64,000 nucleotides of DNA from Cytobacillus sp. NJ13 (GTDB lineage Bacteria; Bacillota; Bacilli; Bacillales; Cytobacillaceae), in contig JAUCFP010000006.1 in NCBI GenBank assembly GCA_030348385.1, positions 5,049,501 through 5,113,500 on the forward strand, read 5' to 3'. The translations under genes were made by a program, and so were the position numbers. Shown here in pieces: positions 18,510-29,991 of the stretch. A model generated the notes under the pieces. That model did not search any database and was not told where the DNA came from. It was given only the letters and a program-made list of their open reading frames with translations. The stretch's first letter is position 1; each line of letters opens with the position of its first letter.

Positions 18510-19472
18510 ATGAAATTGAAAATGATGTATTCATTTTTAAATTCAGATTTAACTGTTATAGAGAACGAGCTTGAGGAGACGATTAAAGCTGAGTCTCCTC
18601 TATTGCATCAGGCTTCCCTGCATCTGCTGCAGGCCGGGGGGAAAAGAATCCGCCCAGTTTTCGTTTTGCTTGCTGCGAAGTTCGGAGAGTACGATATTAA
18701 TAAAATTAAAAACGTAGCGGTATCACTGGAGCTTATCCATATGGCGTCGCTTGTCCATGATGATGTTATTGATGATGCAGAATTGCGCCGTGGTCAGCCT
18801 ACCATTAAAGCAAAATGGGATAATAAGATTGCCATGTATACTGGTGATTATATTTTTGCGCGTGCCTTGGAGTTAATAACCAATGTGGAAAGTCCGCATG
18901 CTCACAAAATTCTATCTCATACACTTGTGGAACTGTGCATAGGTGAAATTGAGCAAATTAAAGATAAGTATAATTATGACCAGAATATTAGGACATATTT
19001 CCGGAGAATTAAAAGGAAAACAGCCATGCTTATTGCCGTTAGCTGTCAGCTTGGCAGCATTGCGGCTAATGTAGATGAAGATATACATAAAAAGCTTTTT
19101 AAATTCGGCTATTTTGTGGGAATGTCCTATCAAATTATTGACGATGTCCTGGATTTTGTCGGTACAGAAAAAGAGCTTGGCAAGCCGGCAGGAGGAGATC
19201 TCCATCAGGGTAACATTACACTCCCTGCTTTATTTGCAATGGAGGACAGCATCATCTGTGATCAGATCAGCAGAGTCCACGAAGGAACTGAACGAAGTGA
19301 TATAGAGAAAATAATTGCCTTGGTCAAAGACTCCGGTGCAATTGAAAAATCTCTGCAAATTAGTGATAAATATCTGCAAAAAGCTTTGGGGGTTCTTGAA
19401 GAGCTGCCTCCTTCCAGGTCAAAGAAAGCTTTGCGGGATATTGCAAAATTTATAGGCAAAAGAAAATTTTAA
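18510..19472 (+). CDS. hepT: Heptaprenyl diphosphate synthase component II
   Basis: Catalytic polyprenyl synthase subunit. The first aspartate-rich motif is DDVIDD at 84-89 and the second is DDVLDF in the segment YQIIDDVLDF; GGKRIRPV binds the diphosphate. An in-frame GTG at 18498 is possible, but ATG 18510 (MKLKMMYSFLNSD) aligns with the conserved start region and is properly spaced from GGGTGAG, giving 320 residues. Confidence 0.95.
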   Translation: MKLKMMYSFLNSDLTVIENELEETIKAESPLLHQASLHLLQAGGKRIRPVFVLLAAKFGEYDINKIKNVAVSLELIHMASLVHDDVIDDAELRRGQPTIKAKWDNKIAMYTGDYIFARALELITNVESPHAHKILSHTLVELCIGEIEQIKDKYNYDQNIRTYFRRIKRKTAMLIAVSCQLGSIAANVDEDIHKKLFKFGYFVGMSYQIIDDVLDFVGTEKELGKPAGGDLHQGNITLPALFAMEDSIICDQISRVHEGTERSDIEKIIALVKDSGAIEKSLQISDKYLQKALGVLEELPPSRSKKALRDIAKFIGKRKF

Positions 19473-19561
19473 TCCTCACAATAAATTGCCAGCACTCTTC
19501 CGGGTGCCGGTAATTTATGTTTATGAGGAAATTTTAAATTAAAAGCGCTTTCAAATTTCTG

Positions 19562-19590
19562 TTGCTAAATTTTCAAAACAATGTTAATAT
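19562..19590 (+). promoter_or_regulatory. Sigma-A promoter of ndk
   Basis: TTGCTA (19562-19567), 17-nt spacer, TAATAT (19585-19590), about 50 nt before ndk. Confidence 0.55.
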
Positions 19591-19641
19591 TTTCGTGGAT
19601 TAACATAAATCACTATACATAAGTTTTAGGAGTGGAATTCA

Positions 19642-20088
19642 ATGGAAAGAACATTTTTAATGGTTAAACCAGACGGAGTACAGCGCAATCTAATCGGGGA
19701 AATCGTTTCCCGTTTCGAAAAGAAAGGCTTTCAGCTTATAGGCGGCAAGCTAATGAGCATTAGCCAGGAACTTGCTGAAGAGCATTATGGAGAGCACAAA
19801 GAGCGTCCATTCTTCGGAGAACTTGTTGACTTTATTACGTCCGGACCAGTATTCGCAATGGTTTGGGAAGGTGAAAATGTTATCGCTACAGCTCGTCAGA
19901 TGATGGGTTCAACAAATCCTAAAGATGCTGCTCCTGGAACAATCCGCGGAGATTTCGGCATTACAGTTGGAAAAAATGTAATCCATGGATCAGATTCACC
20001 GGCAAGTGCAGAACGTGAAATCGGCCTTTTCTTCAAAGAGGAAGAAAAAGTGGAATACAAAAAACTAATGAATGAATGGATTAACTAA
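19642..20088 (+). CDS. ndk: Nucleoside diphosphate kinase
   Basis: Transfers the gamma phosphate of ATP to nucleoside diphosphates through a phosphohistidine. The 148-residue product has the start block [18 protein letters not shown] and the active-site motif [16 protein letters not shown], with the catalytic His in it. Own promoter upstream and terminator downstream suggest a single-gene unit. Confidence 0.98.
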   Translation: MERTFLMVKPDGVQRNLIGEIVSRFEKKGFQLIGGKLMSISQELAEEHYGEHKERPFFGELVDFITSGPVFAMVWEGENVIATARQMMGSTNPKDAAPGTIRGDFGITVGKNVIHGSDSPASAEREIGLFFKEEEKVEYKKLMNEWIN

Positions 20089-20985
<897 letters not shown>

Positions 20986-21001
20986 AAATAGTAACAGCAT
21001 G

Positions 21002-21031
21002 GAGGATGGTTTTCTGCCATTCTCTTTTCTT
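21002..21031 (+). terminator. Terminator of cheR
   Basis: GAGGATGG/CCATTCTC 8-bp stem with a 6-nt loop, then TTTTCTTTTG. The following ~160 nt to aroF are AT-rich with no gene. Confidence 0.75.
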
Positions 21032-21194
21032 TTGTTATTTTCCGTTTTGTAGTAGATATCTATTCGTGTTAAAATGGCTCCATTCATAAGAAGAAATAAA
21101 ATATTATAGGAATTTTCAATTTTATCTATTCTTATATTTAGCATTATGTTATATTGATACATAATCCTTTAATGAGTTGAAGGGGGAAAGAGTT

Positions 21195-22367
21195 TTGAGA
21201 TATCTTACATCTGGTGAATCTCACGGACCGCAGCTGACCACTATAATAGAAGGGCTGCCTGCAGGAATGCCGCTGATTGATTCAGATATAAATGAAGAGC
21301 TTGCCAGACGCCAGAAAGGCTATGGCAGAGGCAGAAGGATGCAAATTGAAAAGGATACAGTTCAAATAACAGCGGGGATCAGACATGGATATACATTGGG
21401 ATCGCCGGTGGCACTTGTTGTTGAGAATAATGATTGGAAGCATTGGACAAAAATTATGGGTCAGGACCCTCTTAATCCTGAGGATGAGGGTGAAGTGAAG
21501 AGAAAAATATCACGTCCCCGTCCAGGCCATGCTGACTTAAATGGAGCCCTTAAATATGGGCACAGGGATATGAGGAATGTGTTGGAGCGATCTTCAGCCA
21601 GGGAAACCACCGTGAGGGTGGCAGCCGGTGCGGCTGCGAAAAAGCTCCTCTCTGAATTAGGGATAGAAGTTGCAGCACATGTTATTGAAATTGGCGGGGT
21701 TGTTTCAGGCAAGAGAGAGTATTCTTCACTAAAGGAGTTAAAAGAAATCACAGAAGATTCGCCTGTTCGCTGTCTGGATCCGGATGCCGGCCAAAAAATG
21801 ATGGATGCCATTGATTCCGCGAAAGAAAATGGCGATTCCATTGGCGGAATAGTGGAGGTTATTGTTGAAGGCATGCCTCCGGGAGTTGGAAGTTATGTAC
21901 ACTATGACCGTAAGCTCGATTCGAAGCTAGCAGGTGCAATGGTGAGCATTAATGCTTTTAAAGGTGTTGAGTTTGGCATTGGTTTTGAGGCTGCAAGGAA
22001 GCCTGGAAGTGAAGTTCATGATGAAATTGCATGGGATCCTGAAAAAGGCTATTATCGGAAAACGAACCGGCTTGGCGGTTTAGAAGGTGGCATGACAACG
22101 GGTATGCCTATCATCGTCAGAGGAGTGATGAAACCAATTCCAACCCTCTATAAGCCCCTTAAGAGTGTCGACATTGAAACAAAGGAACCTTTCTCAGCAA
22201 GCATAGAGCGTTCTGACAGCTGTGCAGTACCGGCAGCTGCAGTCGTTGCAGAAAATGTAATTGCCTGGGAACTGGCTTCAGCCATTGTGGATCAATTTTA
22301 TTCTGACCGGTTTGAAGCATTAAAAGCTTCGGTTGAACAGCAAAGAAAATTTGCGAGGGAGTTTTAA
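21195..22367 (+). CDS. aroF: Chorismate synthase
   Basis: Forms chorismate from EPSP with reduced FMN, the branch point of aromatic synthesis. From TTG 21195 the product is 390 residues beginning [17 protein letters not shown], identical in length and start to B. subtilis AroF (E. coli aroC). It contains the signatures [11 protein letters not shown] and [16 protein letters not shown]. The TTG is 8 nt behind AAGGGGG. Its last base is the first base of the aroB start. Confidence 0.97.
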   Translation: MRYLTSGESHGPQLTTIIEGLPAGMPLIDSDINEELARRQKGYGRGRRMQIEKDTVQITAGIRHGYTLGSPVALVVENNDWKHWTKIMGQDPLNPEDEGEVKRKISRPRPGHADLNGALKYGHRDMRNVLERSSARETTVRVAAGAAAKKLLSELGIEVAAHVIEIGGVVSGKREYSSLKELKEITEDSPVRCLDPDAGQKMMDAIDSAKENGDSIGGIVEVIVEGMPPGVGSYVHYDRKLDSKLAGAMVSINAFKGVEFGIGFEAARKPGSEVHDEIAWDPEKGYYRKTNRLGGLEGGMTTGMPIIVRGVMKPIPTLYKPLKSVDIETKEPFSASIERSDSCAVPAAAVVAENVIAWELASAIVDQFYSDRFEALKASVEQQRKFAREF

Positions 22368-23443
22368 TGAATCGTATTTCAATCAAAACACCCGGCAGGA
22401 CCTATCCCGTCTATATAGGGGCTGGAGCAATTGAGGCATTGGGATCATATATTAAAGATACTTTTCCGGCCATGACGAATTTAATGATAATTACAGATGA
22501 AACGGTCAGGGACATACATCTGCCTGCGCTAAAAGCAGCACTTAAGGATATAGAGGCAAAAGTCTGCACAGTGCCTAGCGGGGAGAAAGCCAAAACATTT
22601 GAAGTTTACTATCAATGCTTGTCATTTGCTTTAGAACATAAGCTTGACCGAAAATCTCTTATTCTGGCGTTTGGAGGGGGAGCTGTCGGAGATTTGGGAG
22701 GTTTCGTGGCAGCCACATTTATGAGGGGGATACCCTTCATTCAGATTCCTACTACCATATTGGCGCATGATAGTGCCGTTGGGGGGAAAGTTGCCATTAA
22801 CCATCCTTCAGGAAAAAATATGGTGGGGTCTTTTTATCAGCCTCAAGCCGTATTTTATGACTTAAATTTTCTTGACTCCCTTCCTCAAAAAGAGAGGCGC
22901 TCAGGGTTTGCAGAAGTAATAAAGCATAGCTTGATACATGATATGAACTTTTATTTGAGTCTTAAAAACAACATCCGCTCGCTCGATGACCTTCCTTCTG
23001 ATGATTTAAGCGGGATGCTTACAAAGGGGATAGAAATCAAAGGCAGGATCGTTGCTGAGGATGAAAAGGAAGATGGTGTTCGTGCATTCTTGAATTTCGG
23101 CCATACCTTGGGTCATGCAATCGAAGCAGAAAAAGGCTATGGAGAATGGACACATGGAGAATCTGTCGCAGTAGGGATGCTATTCGCACTCCAATTAAGT
23201 AAAAAAATGCTTGACCTGCGTTTTAATGTTAACGAATTCCGGTGCTGGCTTGATCAGCTTGGCTACAAAACCGATCTCCCGGAAGATTTATCACATTCAA
23301 AACTGCTGGAACGGATGAAGCAGGATAAAAAATCAGAAGGCCAGAATGTCCGATTTGTTCTATTAAAAGAAGTGGGCAGTCCCGTTATGCACCAGGTTTC
23401 TGATGACTTGATTCTGCAGGAGCTTGCAATATTTTTAAAATAA
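22367..23443 (+). CDS. aroB: 3-dehydroquinate synthase
   Basis: NAD- and metal-dependent cyclisation of DAHP to dehydroquinate. The 358-residue protein has the NAD-binding glycine block AFGGGAVGDLGGF, QIPTTILAHDSAVGGK, and the metal-binding histidines in NFGHTLGHAIE. It overlaps the aroF stop by one base (TAATG), implying translational coupling. Typical length. Confidence 0.97.
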   Translation: MNRISIKTPGRTYPVYIGAGAIEALGSYIKDTFPAMTNLMIITDETVRDIHLPALKAALKDIEAKVCTVPSGEKAKTFEVYYQCLSFALEHKLDRKSLILAFGGGAVGDLGGFVAATFMRGIPFIQIPTTILAHDSAVGGKVAINHPSGKNMVGSFYQPQAVFYDLNFLDSLPQKERRSGFAEVIKHSLIHDMNFYLSLKNNIRSLDDLPSDDLSGMLTKGIEIKGRIVAEDEKEDGVRAFLNFGHTLGHAIEAEKGYGEWTHGESVAVGMLFALQLSKKMLDLRFNVNEFRCWLDQLGYKTDLPEDLSHSKLLERMKQDKKSEGQNVRFVLLKEVGSPVMHQVSDDLILQELAIFLK

Positions 23444-23512
23444 ACAAGGCAGACTTTATTACTAAGAGATAAAAAGAAAAGGCTGGTGAATCAGCTTTGG
23501 GAGGTGCTGCAA

Positions 23513-23887
23513 GTGATTCGAGGGGTGAGGGGAGCCGTCACCGTAGATAAGAATAGTGAATCTGAGATATTAGAAGCAACTGAGCTGCTGATCAGACAAA
23601 TGATTCAGGAGAATAAGATTAAATCTGAGGATGTTGCTTCTGTATTTATATCCGTTACGGAAGAATTAACAGCAGCCTTTCCCGCAAAGGCAATGCGTTC
23701 AATAGAGGGCTGGACTTATGTTCCTGTCATGTGCATGAGGGAAATACCTGTTGAAGGGTCACTTCGGAATTGTATTAGGGTAATGATGCATGTGAATATA
23801 GATGCCCCTCAGCAGAATATCTGCCATATATATTTGCGTGAAGCCATCCAGCTTCGGCCAGATCTAAAGACCACAGACTCTCCTTAA
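23513..23887 (+). CDS. aroH: Chorismate mutase, AroH class
   Basis: Converts chorismate to prephenate. The 124-residue product starts at GTG 23513 (read MIRGVRGAVTV), behind GGGAGGTG; this start aligns with the B. subtilis trimeric enzyme. The active-site arginines near the N-terminus (RGVRG), the CMRE segment with Cys and Glu, and CIRVMMH with the catalytic Arg are present. In B. subtilis trpEDCFBA follow; here only 87 nt lie before hisC. Confidence 0.95.
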   Translation: MIRGVRGAVTVDKNSESEILEATELLIRQMIQENKIKSEDVASVFISVTEELTAAFPAKAMRSIEGWTYVPVMCMREIPVEGSLRNCIRVMMHVNIDAPQQNICHIYLREAIQLRPDLKTTDSP

Positions 23888-23899
23888 TGGAGAGTTTTA
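23877..23899 (+). terminator. Hairpin over the aroH stop codon
   Basis: ACTCTCC, loop TTAAT, GGAGAGT, then TTTTATG. The TAA stop of aroH is in the loop. The T-run is short, so read-through into hisC is likely. Confidence 0.55.
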
Positions 23900-23974
23900 T
23901 GATAATATAGGAGCAGATCAAATAATACTTTAATACGATAATAAGTAAAAGTGATGAAAAAGAGGTGGATTTGA

Positions 23975-25075
23975 ATGAAATGGAAGGAACAGCTGTTGAA
24001 TTTAACTCCTTACCAGCCGGGAAAATCAATTGATCAAGTAAAAAAGGAATACGGTCTGGATAAGATAGTTAAGCTTGCTTCAAATGAAAATCCGTTTGGG
24101 TGCTCTGAAAAAGTTCTTTTTACTATGAATCAGTCACCATCATTTTTTGCGCTGTATCCTGATGGTTATGCTTCTGAACTGCGGACGGCTCTGGCTGGAC
24201 ACCTAAGCATACAGGAAGATCAGCTGATTTTTGGCAACGGATCGGATGAAATTATTCAAATGATTTCCAGAGCTTTATTAAGTCCAGAAACAAATACTGT
24301 TATGGCTGCGCCAACATTCCCTCAATATAGGCATAATGCTGTAGTAGAAGGTGCCGAAATCAGAGAAATTCCATTAGTTGATGGGGGTCATGATCTTGAT
24401 GGAATGCTGGCTGCTATCGATGAAAATACAGCTGTAGTGTGGGTTTGCAGTCCAAACAATCCGACAGGGAACTATGTTAATGAATCTTCATTGCTTTCCT
24501 TCCTGCAAAAGGTGCCTCGTGATGTATTGGTTGTCCTTGATGAAGCTTATTATGAATATGTTATTGCTGAGGATTACTACAATGCATTGGATTTGATCCG
24601 GAAATTCGAAAATTTGATTGTCCTGCGTACATTTTCGAAAATTTATGGCTTAGCAAGCCTTAGGGTAGGCTATGGAATTGCAGATCCTCAAACTATCAAA
24701 GCTCTTGAGCCGGTTAGGGAGCCATTCAATGTAAACAAGTTTGCTCAGGCTGCAGCTGCTGCAGCCATTGGAGATCAGAATTTTATCGAAGAGTGCAGAC
24801 AGAAAAATCGGGAAGGGCTGGAACAATTCTATGCTTTCTGTGAAGCACATGGACTGGAATACTACCCTTCACAGGGAAATTTCATTTTAATCAACTTTAA
24901 CGCCGATTCAAATGAAGTGTTTCAATTTTTACTTGAAAAAGGGTATATCGTCCGTTCCGGCGAAGCACTTGGCTTCCAGGGATATGTCCGTGTCACAGTA
25001 GGTTCCAAGGAACAGAATGATGGTGTGCTTGCCGCGATGGATCAATACCTTGCAAAGCAGGCTGCAGCATTGTAG
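23975..25075 (+). CDS. hisC: Histidinol-phosphate aminotransferase
   Basis: PLP enzyme of histidine synthesis that in Bacillus also transaminates prephenate-derived keto acids to make Tyr and Phe, explaining its place in the aro cluster. The 366-residue product shows SNENPFG, NPTGNYV and the PLP lysine in the segment [19 protein letters not shown] 23975 follows AAAGAGGTGG. The gene lies directly after aroH because the trp genes are missing here. Confidence 0.95.
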   Translation: MKWKEQLLNLTPYQPGKSIDQVKKEYGLDKIVKLASNENPFGCSEKVLFTMNQSPSFFALYPDGYASELRTALAGHLSIQEDQLIFGNGSDEIIQMISRALLSPETNTVMAAPTFPQYRHNAVVEGAEIREIPLVDGGHDLDGMLAAIDENTAVVWVCSPNNPTGNYVNESSLLSFLQKVPRDVLVVLDEAYYEYVIAEDYYNALDLIRKFENLIVLRTFSKIYGLASLRVGYGIADPQTIKALEPVREPFNVNKFAQAAAAAAIGDQNFIEECRQKNREGLEQFYAFCEAHGLEYYPSQGNFILINFNADSNEVFQFLLEKGYIVRSGEALGFQGYVRVTVGSKEQNDGVLAAMDQYLAKQAAAL

Positions 25076-25119
25076 GCAATATTGGAGCTCTTAGTATTAA
25101 TACTTTTTTGATATCCATT

Positions 25120-25150
25120 CAGAGGCACAGGGCTGCCTCTGAATTATTTT
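25120..25150 (+). terminator. Hairpin between hisC and tyrA
   Basis: CAGAGGCA (25120-25127), loop CAGGGC, TGCCTCTG (25134-25141), then AATTATTTTT. It looks like a terminator or attenuator 20 nt before the tyrA start. Confidence 0.6.
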
Positions 25151-25169
25151 TAATAAAGGCGGTGAGAGG

Positions 25170-26276
25170 ATGAGAGGGAAAATCTTTATTATCGGCCTTG
25201 GTTTGATCGGCGGTTCATTGGCATTATCAATAAAAAGAAGCCATAGTGAGAGCATGATCATCGGCTTTGATGTAAATAAAGAGCAGGGACGCCTTGCTGA
25301 AATGCTTGGGGTCGCAGATGGAATTTCTGCTACTATTGAAGATGGGGCAAGGGACGCCGATTTAATTTTAATAGCTGCTCCTGTGCAGGAAACGCAAAAA
25401 ATTATACATATTTTAAAAGAGTGTGAACTGAAAAGCACGGTCATCATTTCGGATGCAGGCAGCACTAAAAATGGAATTGTCAGCTGTGCTAAGGTACTGA
25501 AGGAAAAAGGAATTGCTTTTATCGGAGGCCACCCGATGGCAGGCTCCCATAAGAGCGGTGTCACAGCAGCAAAAGCATTGCTTTTTGAAAATGCCTTTTA
25601 TCTGCTCACTCCTGAAGATCATATTTCCCCGGAAGAGATTGAAAGGTTAAAAGAATGGCTCTCAGGGACGAGAGCAAAATTTCTGACCATATCGCCTGAA
25701 GAACATGATTATATAACTGGTATCGTGAGCCATTTCCCGCACATGGTGGCTGCTTCTCTTGTCCATCAGGCAGAAAAAACAAGCCGTTCGCAAAAGCTTA
25801 TTCCAAGACTGGCTGCTGGCGGATTCAGGGATATTACCAGGATTGCCTCCAGCAGCCCTGCAATGTGGAGAGATATCCTGCTTCAGAATAAAGAAGTGCT
25901 GCTTAAGTTAATGGAGGATTGGCAGGAAGAAATGGAGAATGTTAAATCAATCCTCAAGCAAGAAAACAGTGAGGGCATTTTTGAGTATTTTTCCAGTGCA
26001 AAACTGTTCAGGGATGAACTGCCGCAAAAAGAAAAAGGGGCAATTCCGGCATTTTATGATCTCTTCGTCGATGTTCCTGACTACCCTGGTGTCATTTCAG
26101 AAATCACTGGATATTTAGCCAAGGAAGAAATCAGCATTACGAATATCAGAATTCTGGAAACAAGAGAAGAAATTTACGGTGTCCTGGTTATCAGCTTTCA
26201 AACTGAAGAGGACCGGGAACGGGCAATAAATTGCTTAGAGCGATATACAAGCTATGAAACAACCATCGGTCTATAG
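25170..26276 (+). CDS. tyrA: Prephenate dehydrogenase with C-terminal ACT domain
   Basis: Oxidatively decarboxylates prephenate to 4-hydroxyphenylpyruvate for tyrosine. The 368-residue protein begins with a Rossmann loop [12 protein letters not shown], has the conserved DAGSTK and [13 protein letters not shown], and from about residue 295 an ACT-like regulatory domain ([19 protein letters not shown]), suggesting feedback control by amino acids. The start follows GGCGGTGAGAGG. Confidence 0.95.
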   Translation: MRGKIFIIGLGLIGGSLALSIKRSHSESMIIGFDVNKEQGRLAEMLGVADGISATIEDGARDADLILIAAPVQETQKIIHILKECELKSTVIISDAGSTKNGIVSCAKVLKEKGIAFIGGHPMAGSHKSGVTAAKALLFENAFYLLTPEDHISPEEIERLKEWLSGTRAKFLTISPEEHDYITGIVSHFPHMVAASLVHQAEKTSRSQKLIPRLAAGGFRDITRIASSSPAMWRDILLQNKEVLLKLMEDWQEEMENVKSILKQENSEGIFEYFSSAKLFRDELPQKEKGAIPAFYDLFVDVPDYPGVISEITGYLAKEEISITNIRILETREEIYGVLVISFQTEEDRERAINCLERYTSYETTIGL

Positions 26277-26319
26277 GGCAGGAGGAAAGACATTTATAAA
26301 CCAGCAAAGGGTGATTAAT

Positions 26320-27609
26320 ATGATTCCGGCAAATTTGAGGACAAATCTTAAAGGATTAAGCGGAGAAATTGCGGTACCAGGTGATAAATCCATATCTCAT
26401 CGATCTGTAATGTTTGGATCAATTGCAAAGGGAAAGACTGTTGTAACCAATTTTCTGCTTGGTGAGGACTGTTTAAGTACGATTGCATGCTTTCAAAAGC
26501 TGGGAGTATCTATTGAACAGGAAGGCAATAAAGTCATAATTATGGGGCAGGGGATGGAAGGATTACAGGAGCCTGAAGATATTTTGGATGTTGGCAATTC
26601 CGGTACGACCATTCGTCTTATGATGGGAATCCTGGCTGGCCGTCCGTTCCATTCGGTCCTTGTCGGGGATGAATCAATAGCCAAAAGGCCAATGACAAGA
26701 GTTACTGCGCCACTAAGTTTATTCGGAGCGAAGATTAATGGCAGGAAGAATGGAGAGTTTACTCCTTTATCAGTAATTGGAGGACCTCTGACAGGGGTAA
26801 AGTATGAGCTTCCTGTTGCGAGTGCACAGGTAAAATCATCGCTGCTCTTTGCCGGTCTGCAGGCCAGCGGGGAAACAGTCATTATTGAACCTGTGAAGAC
26901 GCGTGATCATACCGAGAGAATGATTAAGCAATTTGGCGGGGAAGCTGCGGCAGATGGGCATACCATTCGGATTAAAGGCGGACAAACACTAACAGGGACA
27001 GAAATTCATGTTCCTGGCGATATATCTTCTGCTGCCTTCTTTCTGGCTGCAGGAGCCATTGTGCCTAATAGTGAGATTAAATTGAAAAACGTCGGGCTGA
27101 ACCCTACAAGGACCGGCATCCTTGAAGTATTGCAGCAGATGGGTGCAAATATTAGCATTGAGCCATATGAAAATGGATTAGCCGAGCCTGCAGGAGATAT
27201 TACCATTAGAACATCTGACCTTAAAGGAACTGTTATCGAAGGGGCGCTCATTCCCCGGCTTATCGATGAAATTCCTATTATTGCCCTGCTCGCAACACAG
27301 GCAGAAGGAGAAACAGTAATCAAGGATGCAGAAGAACTTAAGGTCAAGGAAACGAATCGCATTGACACGGTTGTCAATGAACTGTCAAAGCTTGGAGCCG
27401 ATATTACTGCTACAGAAGATGGAATGGTGATCAGAGGGAGATCATCCCTTTCAGGAGGAACTGTTTCAAGCCATGGGGACCATCGAATCGGCATGATGCT
27501 TGCGATTGCAGCTGCCATTTCAAAGGAGGAAGTTCAGCTTCATCAGAAAGAAGCTATTTCTGTATCCTATCCGTCGTTTTTCGAGCATTTTGAAAGCCTT
27601 ATTTCATAA
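26320..27609 (+). CDS. aroE: 3-phosphoshikimate 1-carboxyvinyltransferase (EPSP synthase)
   Basis: Joins PEP and shikimate 3-phosphate to EPSP (Bacillus aroE, E. coli aroA). From ATG 26320 it is 429 residues with the signatures [26 protein letters not shown] and RDHTERM, plus the C-terminal KETNRIDTV. The frame opens earlier at 26254 overlapping tyrA, but the GGGTGAT site favours 26320. Last gene of the aromatic cluster; strong terminator follows. Confidence 0.97.
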   Translation: MIPANLRTNLKGLSGEIAVPGDKSISHRSVMFGSIAKGKTVVTNFLLGEDCLSTIACFQKLGVSIEQEGNKVIIMGQGMEGLQEPEDILDVGNSGTTIRLMMGILAGRPFHSVLVGDESIAKRPMTRVTAPLSLFGAKINGRKNGEFTPLSVIGGPLTGVKYELPVASAQVKSSLLFAGLQASGETVIIEPVKTRDHTERMIKQFGGEAAADGHTIRIKGGQTLTGTEIHVPGDISSAAFFLAAGAIVPNSEIKLKNVGLNPTRTGILEVLQQMGANISIEPYENGLAEPAGDITIRTSDLKGTVIEGALIPRLIDEIPIIALLATQAEGETVIKDAEELKVKETNRIDTVVNELSKLGADITATEDGMVIRGRSSLSGGTVSSHGDHRIGMMLAIAAAISKEEVQLHQKEAISVSYPSFFEHFESLIS

Positions 27610-27613
27610 TCGT

Positions 27614-27646
27614 AAAAAAGAGCTGTTTTCCTGCAGCTCTTTTTCT
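27614..27646 (+). terminator. Terminator of the aromatic cluster
   Basis: AAAAAGAGCTG and CAGCTCTTTTT flank an 8-nt loop. Confidence 0.9.
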
Positions 27647-27713
27647 ATTCAATCAGTCATATTTATGTAAAAAATTCATAGCTTGTCATAAGACCGTTTA
27701 AGAGGGTGGTTTT

Positions 27714-28619
27714 ATGACTTATATTATTGAGAATGCAAATATTTTAAAGGAAGACAAGCTGTTAAAAACATCACTGCTTATCAAGAATAATGAGATTTCA
27801 CTGATGCAGGCAGAAATGAAAAGGTTTCAGTTTGCCAGAATGGATGTTGCTGCATTTATTATGGCTGCAGGATTTGTGGTTCTGGATACATCTATACCGC
27901 TGGAAAAACCTTTTTCTGAACTCAAAGAGTATTATATAAGGGAGTTCCTATTAAAAGGCTGTACAGCCTTCCTGACAGCCGCACCTGTAACACATGAATA
28001 TTCCATGAAGAGTGACCTGAAATGCTTTAAGGCAGGTTTGTTAAGCAGCCCAATCGACTATATTATTGGTGTTAAGATTCCTGTCCGTCTCCTCACACCT
28101 TCTTTTATGAGAAGATGCAAGAGGGAAAGGGTTCCTGTTGTTTTTGTTGAAATACAGGATTCAAAGGAGCTTGAAACTGTACCATGGGGGTGGCTGCGGG
28201 AAGCCATGTTTCCTTATAATTGCCCGCTTGCCCCTATCTTTGCATGCAGGAACGAAAAGGAGAAAAGCAGAATTAATACATTATGGAAAAAACTGATGCA
28301 GGAGCAGAAAATTCCTTCCATGCCAAGTGAGCTGAACGAACACGAACCGCTATCCCGGTCAGTCCTATCCAAAGCAGGAATTTACCCGTTAAAAGGAAAT
28401 ATCCATCAGGGTAGTGAAGTCAGTTATAATTTATATGAAAAACCTGGAGAAGGTCTTACCATTGAAGAATCACAGCTGTTTCATTATCATAGAGATAAAC
28501 TTGCTGTCTCTGTACTGAGGGGAAATGTGATACGAGCCGGACAGGAAGTGATTTTTCGTTCAGGGTCCGGCGAGCATGTTAAAATCAGTACACCAGCCTA
28601 CTTTAAAATAGCCGATTAG
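27714..28619 (+). CDS. Uncharacterised protein, degenerate amidohydrolase-like
   Basis: 301 residues; not a family I can name. The N-terminus (YIIENANILKEDKLLKTSLLIKNN) and the C-terminal strand-rich end (NIHQGSEVSYNLYEKP, VIRAGQEVIF) resemble the composite beta domain that flanks amidohydrolase barrels, and VVLDTSIPL sits where such enzymes have their first metal motif. The HxH metal ligands are absent, so ordinary hydrolase activity is unlikely. The gene has its own site AGAGGGTGG and stands between aroE and ypiA, where B. subtilis has nothing. It lies 19 nt before ypiA and is probably cotranscribed with it. Confidence 0.75.
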   Translation: MTYIIENANILKEDKLLKTSLLIKNNEISLMQAEMKRFQFARMDVAAFIMAAGFVVLDTSIPLEKPFSELKEYYIREFLLKGCTAFLTAAPVTHEYSMKSDLKCFKAGLLSSPIDYIIGVKIPVRLLTPSFMRRCKRERVPVVFVEIQDSKELETVPWGWLREAMFPYNCPLAPIFACRNEKEKSRINTLWKKLMQEQKIPSMPSELNEHEPLSRSVLSKAGIYPLKGNIHQGSEVSYNLYEKPGEGLTIEESQLFHYHRDKLAVSVLRGNVIRAGQEVIFRSGSGEHVKISTPAYFKIAD

Positions 28620-28638
28620 CATTCGAAAGGAATTTAGT

Positions 28639-29901
28639 ATGGATAAAGTAAATAAAATCATTACTCTTTTAGAAAACGGTCATCACGAAGAAGCATTGGA
28701 GAGCTATCAGCAAATACTGCTGGATGGTGCACATGAAGAAAGGTTCCTGCTGGCGGAAGAACTGTTCCAGTATGGGTTCCTTGAGGAATCAAAAGCATTA
28801 TATGAACGTCTTCTGGAAGCATATCCGGAAGAAGGGGAACTGCTCGTTCTGTTAGCTGAAACACATATTGATCTGGGAAATGAAGAGGAAGCCATCCTCG
28901 TCCTTGAAAGAATAAATGAGCGTGATCCAAGCTTTCCGCAGTCGCTTCTCCTATTAGCAGATTTGTACCAAATGGATGGTCTATTCGAGGTCAGCGAACA
29001 AAAACTGCTGAAAGCAAAAGAAATATTGCCTGATGAAGTAATTGTAGATTTTGCTTTGGGGGAACTTTATGCAGAGCAGGGAAGATTCCTGGAAGCAAAA
29101 CGGATTTACGAAATTGTTCTCGGGAAAGAGGAAGTTATTGCAGGTATAAATGTAAATCAGAGAATGGCGGATATTCTCAGCGCAGGAGGAGCATTTGAAG
29201 ATGCCCTTCCATATTACGAAAAAGCGCTTGATGATAAACTGGAGATTAATACCCTTTTCAGCTATGCTTTTACAGCGCTGCAAGCTGGCTTTAACCGTAC
29301 AGCAATTGAAAAATTGACAGAACTGAAGGAACTGGACCCCGAGTATCATTCACTGTATTTATACCTTGCCCAGGCATACGAGCGGGAGGAAGAGGCTGGA
29401 AAAGGCCTTGAAGCGGTAAAGGAAGGCATAAAACAGGACGAGTTTAATAAAGAACTATTCTTCTATGGCGGTAAGCTCGCCTTGAAAAATGGCAATGAAA
29501 AAGAAGCGGAAGATATGTTCAGGCAGGCTCTTGCACTGGATCCCGAATATGTCCAGGCAGCCATTTATTTAAATAGACTTCTTCTCCAGCATGAAAGATA
29601 TGAAGATGTAATCGAGATCACTGATATTTTAAACGAGCTTGAAGAGCCGCAGCTTATATGGGATTCAGCTGTTGCCTTTCAGCATACTGAAGAATATTCA
29701 GAGGCATTAAACAAATATCAGCTTGCATATACTTTCTTTAAACAGCAGCCTGATTTTCTTTCAGATTACGGATATTTTTTAGCAGAGGAAGGAAAAAGGG
29801 AAGAGGCTGCCGAAATTTTTAATACACTAATCAAACTGGAGCCAGGCAATGAAGAGTATCTCGATGTTCTGGAAAGACTCACAGATGATTTTCTTGCTTA
29901 A
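28639..29901 (+). CDS. ypiA: TPR-repeat protein YpiA
   Basis: A 420-residue acidic protein made almost wholly of about ten tetratricopeptide-like helical pairs, for example FLEAKRIYEIVLG and EDALPYYEKALD. No signal peptide or membrane segment, so it is cytosolic. Its place between aroE and ypiB-ypiF-qcrABC is conserved in Bacillus. TPR proteins mediate protein contacts; the partner is not known, though neighbours suggest a link to assembly of the cytochrome complex. Confidence 0.9.
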   Translation: MDKVNKIITLLENGHHEEALESYQQILLDGAHEERFLLAEELFQYGFLEESKALYERLLEAYPEEGELLVLLAETHIDLGNEEEAILVLERINERDPSFPQSLLLLADLYQMDGLFEVSEQKLLKAKEILPDEVIVDFALGELYAEQGRFLEAKRIYEIVLGKEEVIAGINVNQRMADILSAGGAFEDALPYYEKALDDKLEINTLFSYAFTALQAGFNRTAIEKLTELKELDPEYHSLYLYLAQAYEREEEAGKGLEAVKEGIKQDEFNKELFFYGGKLALKNGNEKEAEDMFRQALALDPEYVQAAIYLNRLLLQHERYEDVIEITDILNELEEPQLIWDSAVAFQHTEEYSEALNKYQLAYTFFKQQPDFLSDYGYFLAEEGKREEAAEIFNTLIKLEPGNEEYLDVLERLTDDFLA

Positions 29902-29991
29902 ATGAGGAAGCTGCTTTTTATAAGCGAATGGTGCCCTTATTGTAATTTCAGTTAGGCCAAATTTGTCTGTAAGCAGAGGAGGGAATCAAAA

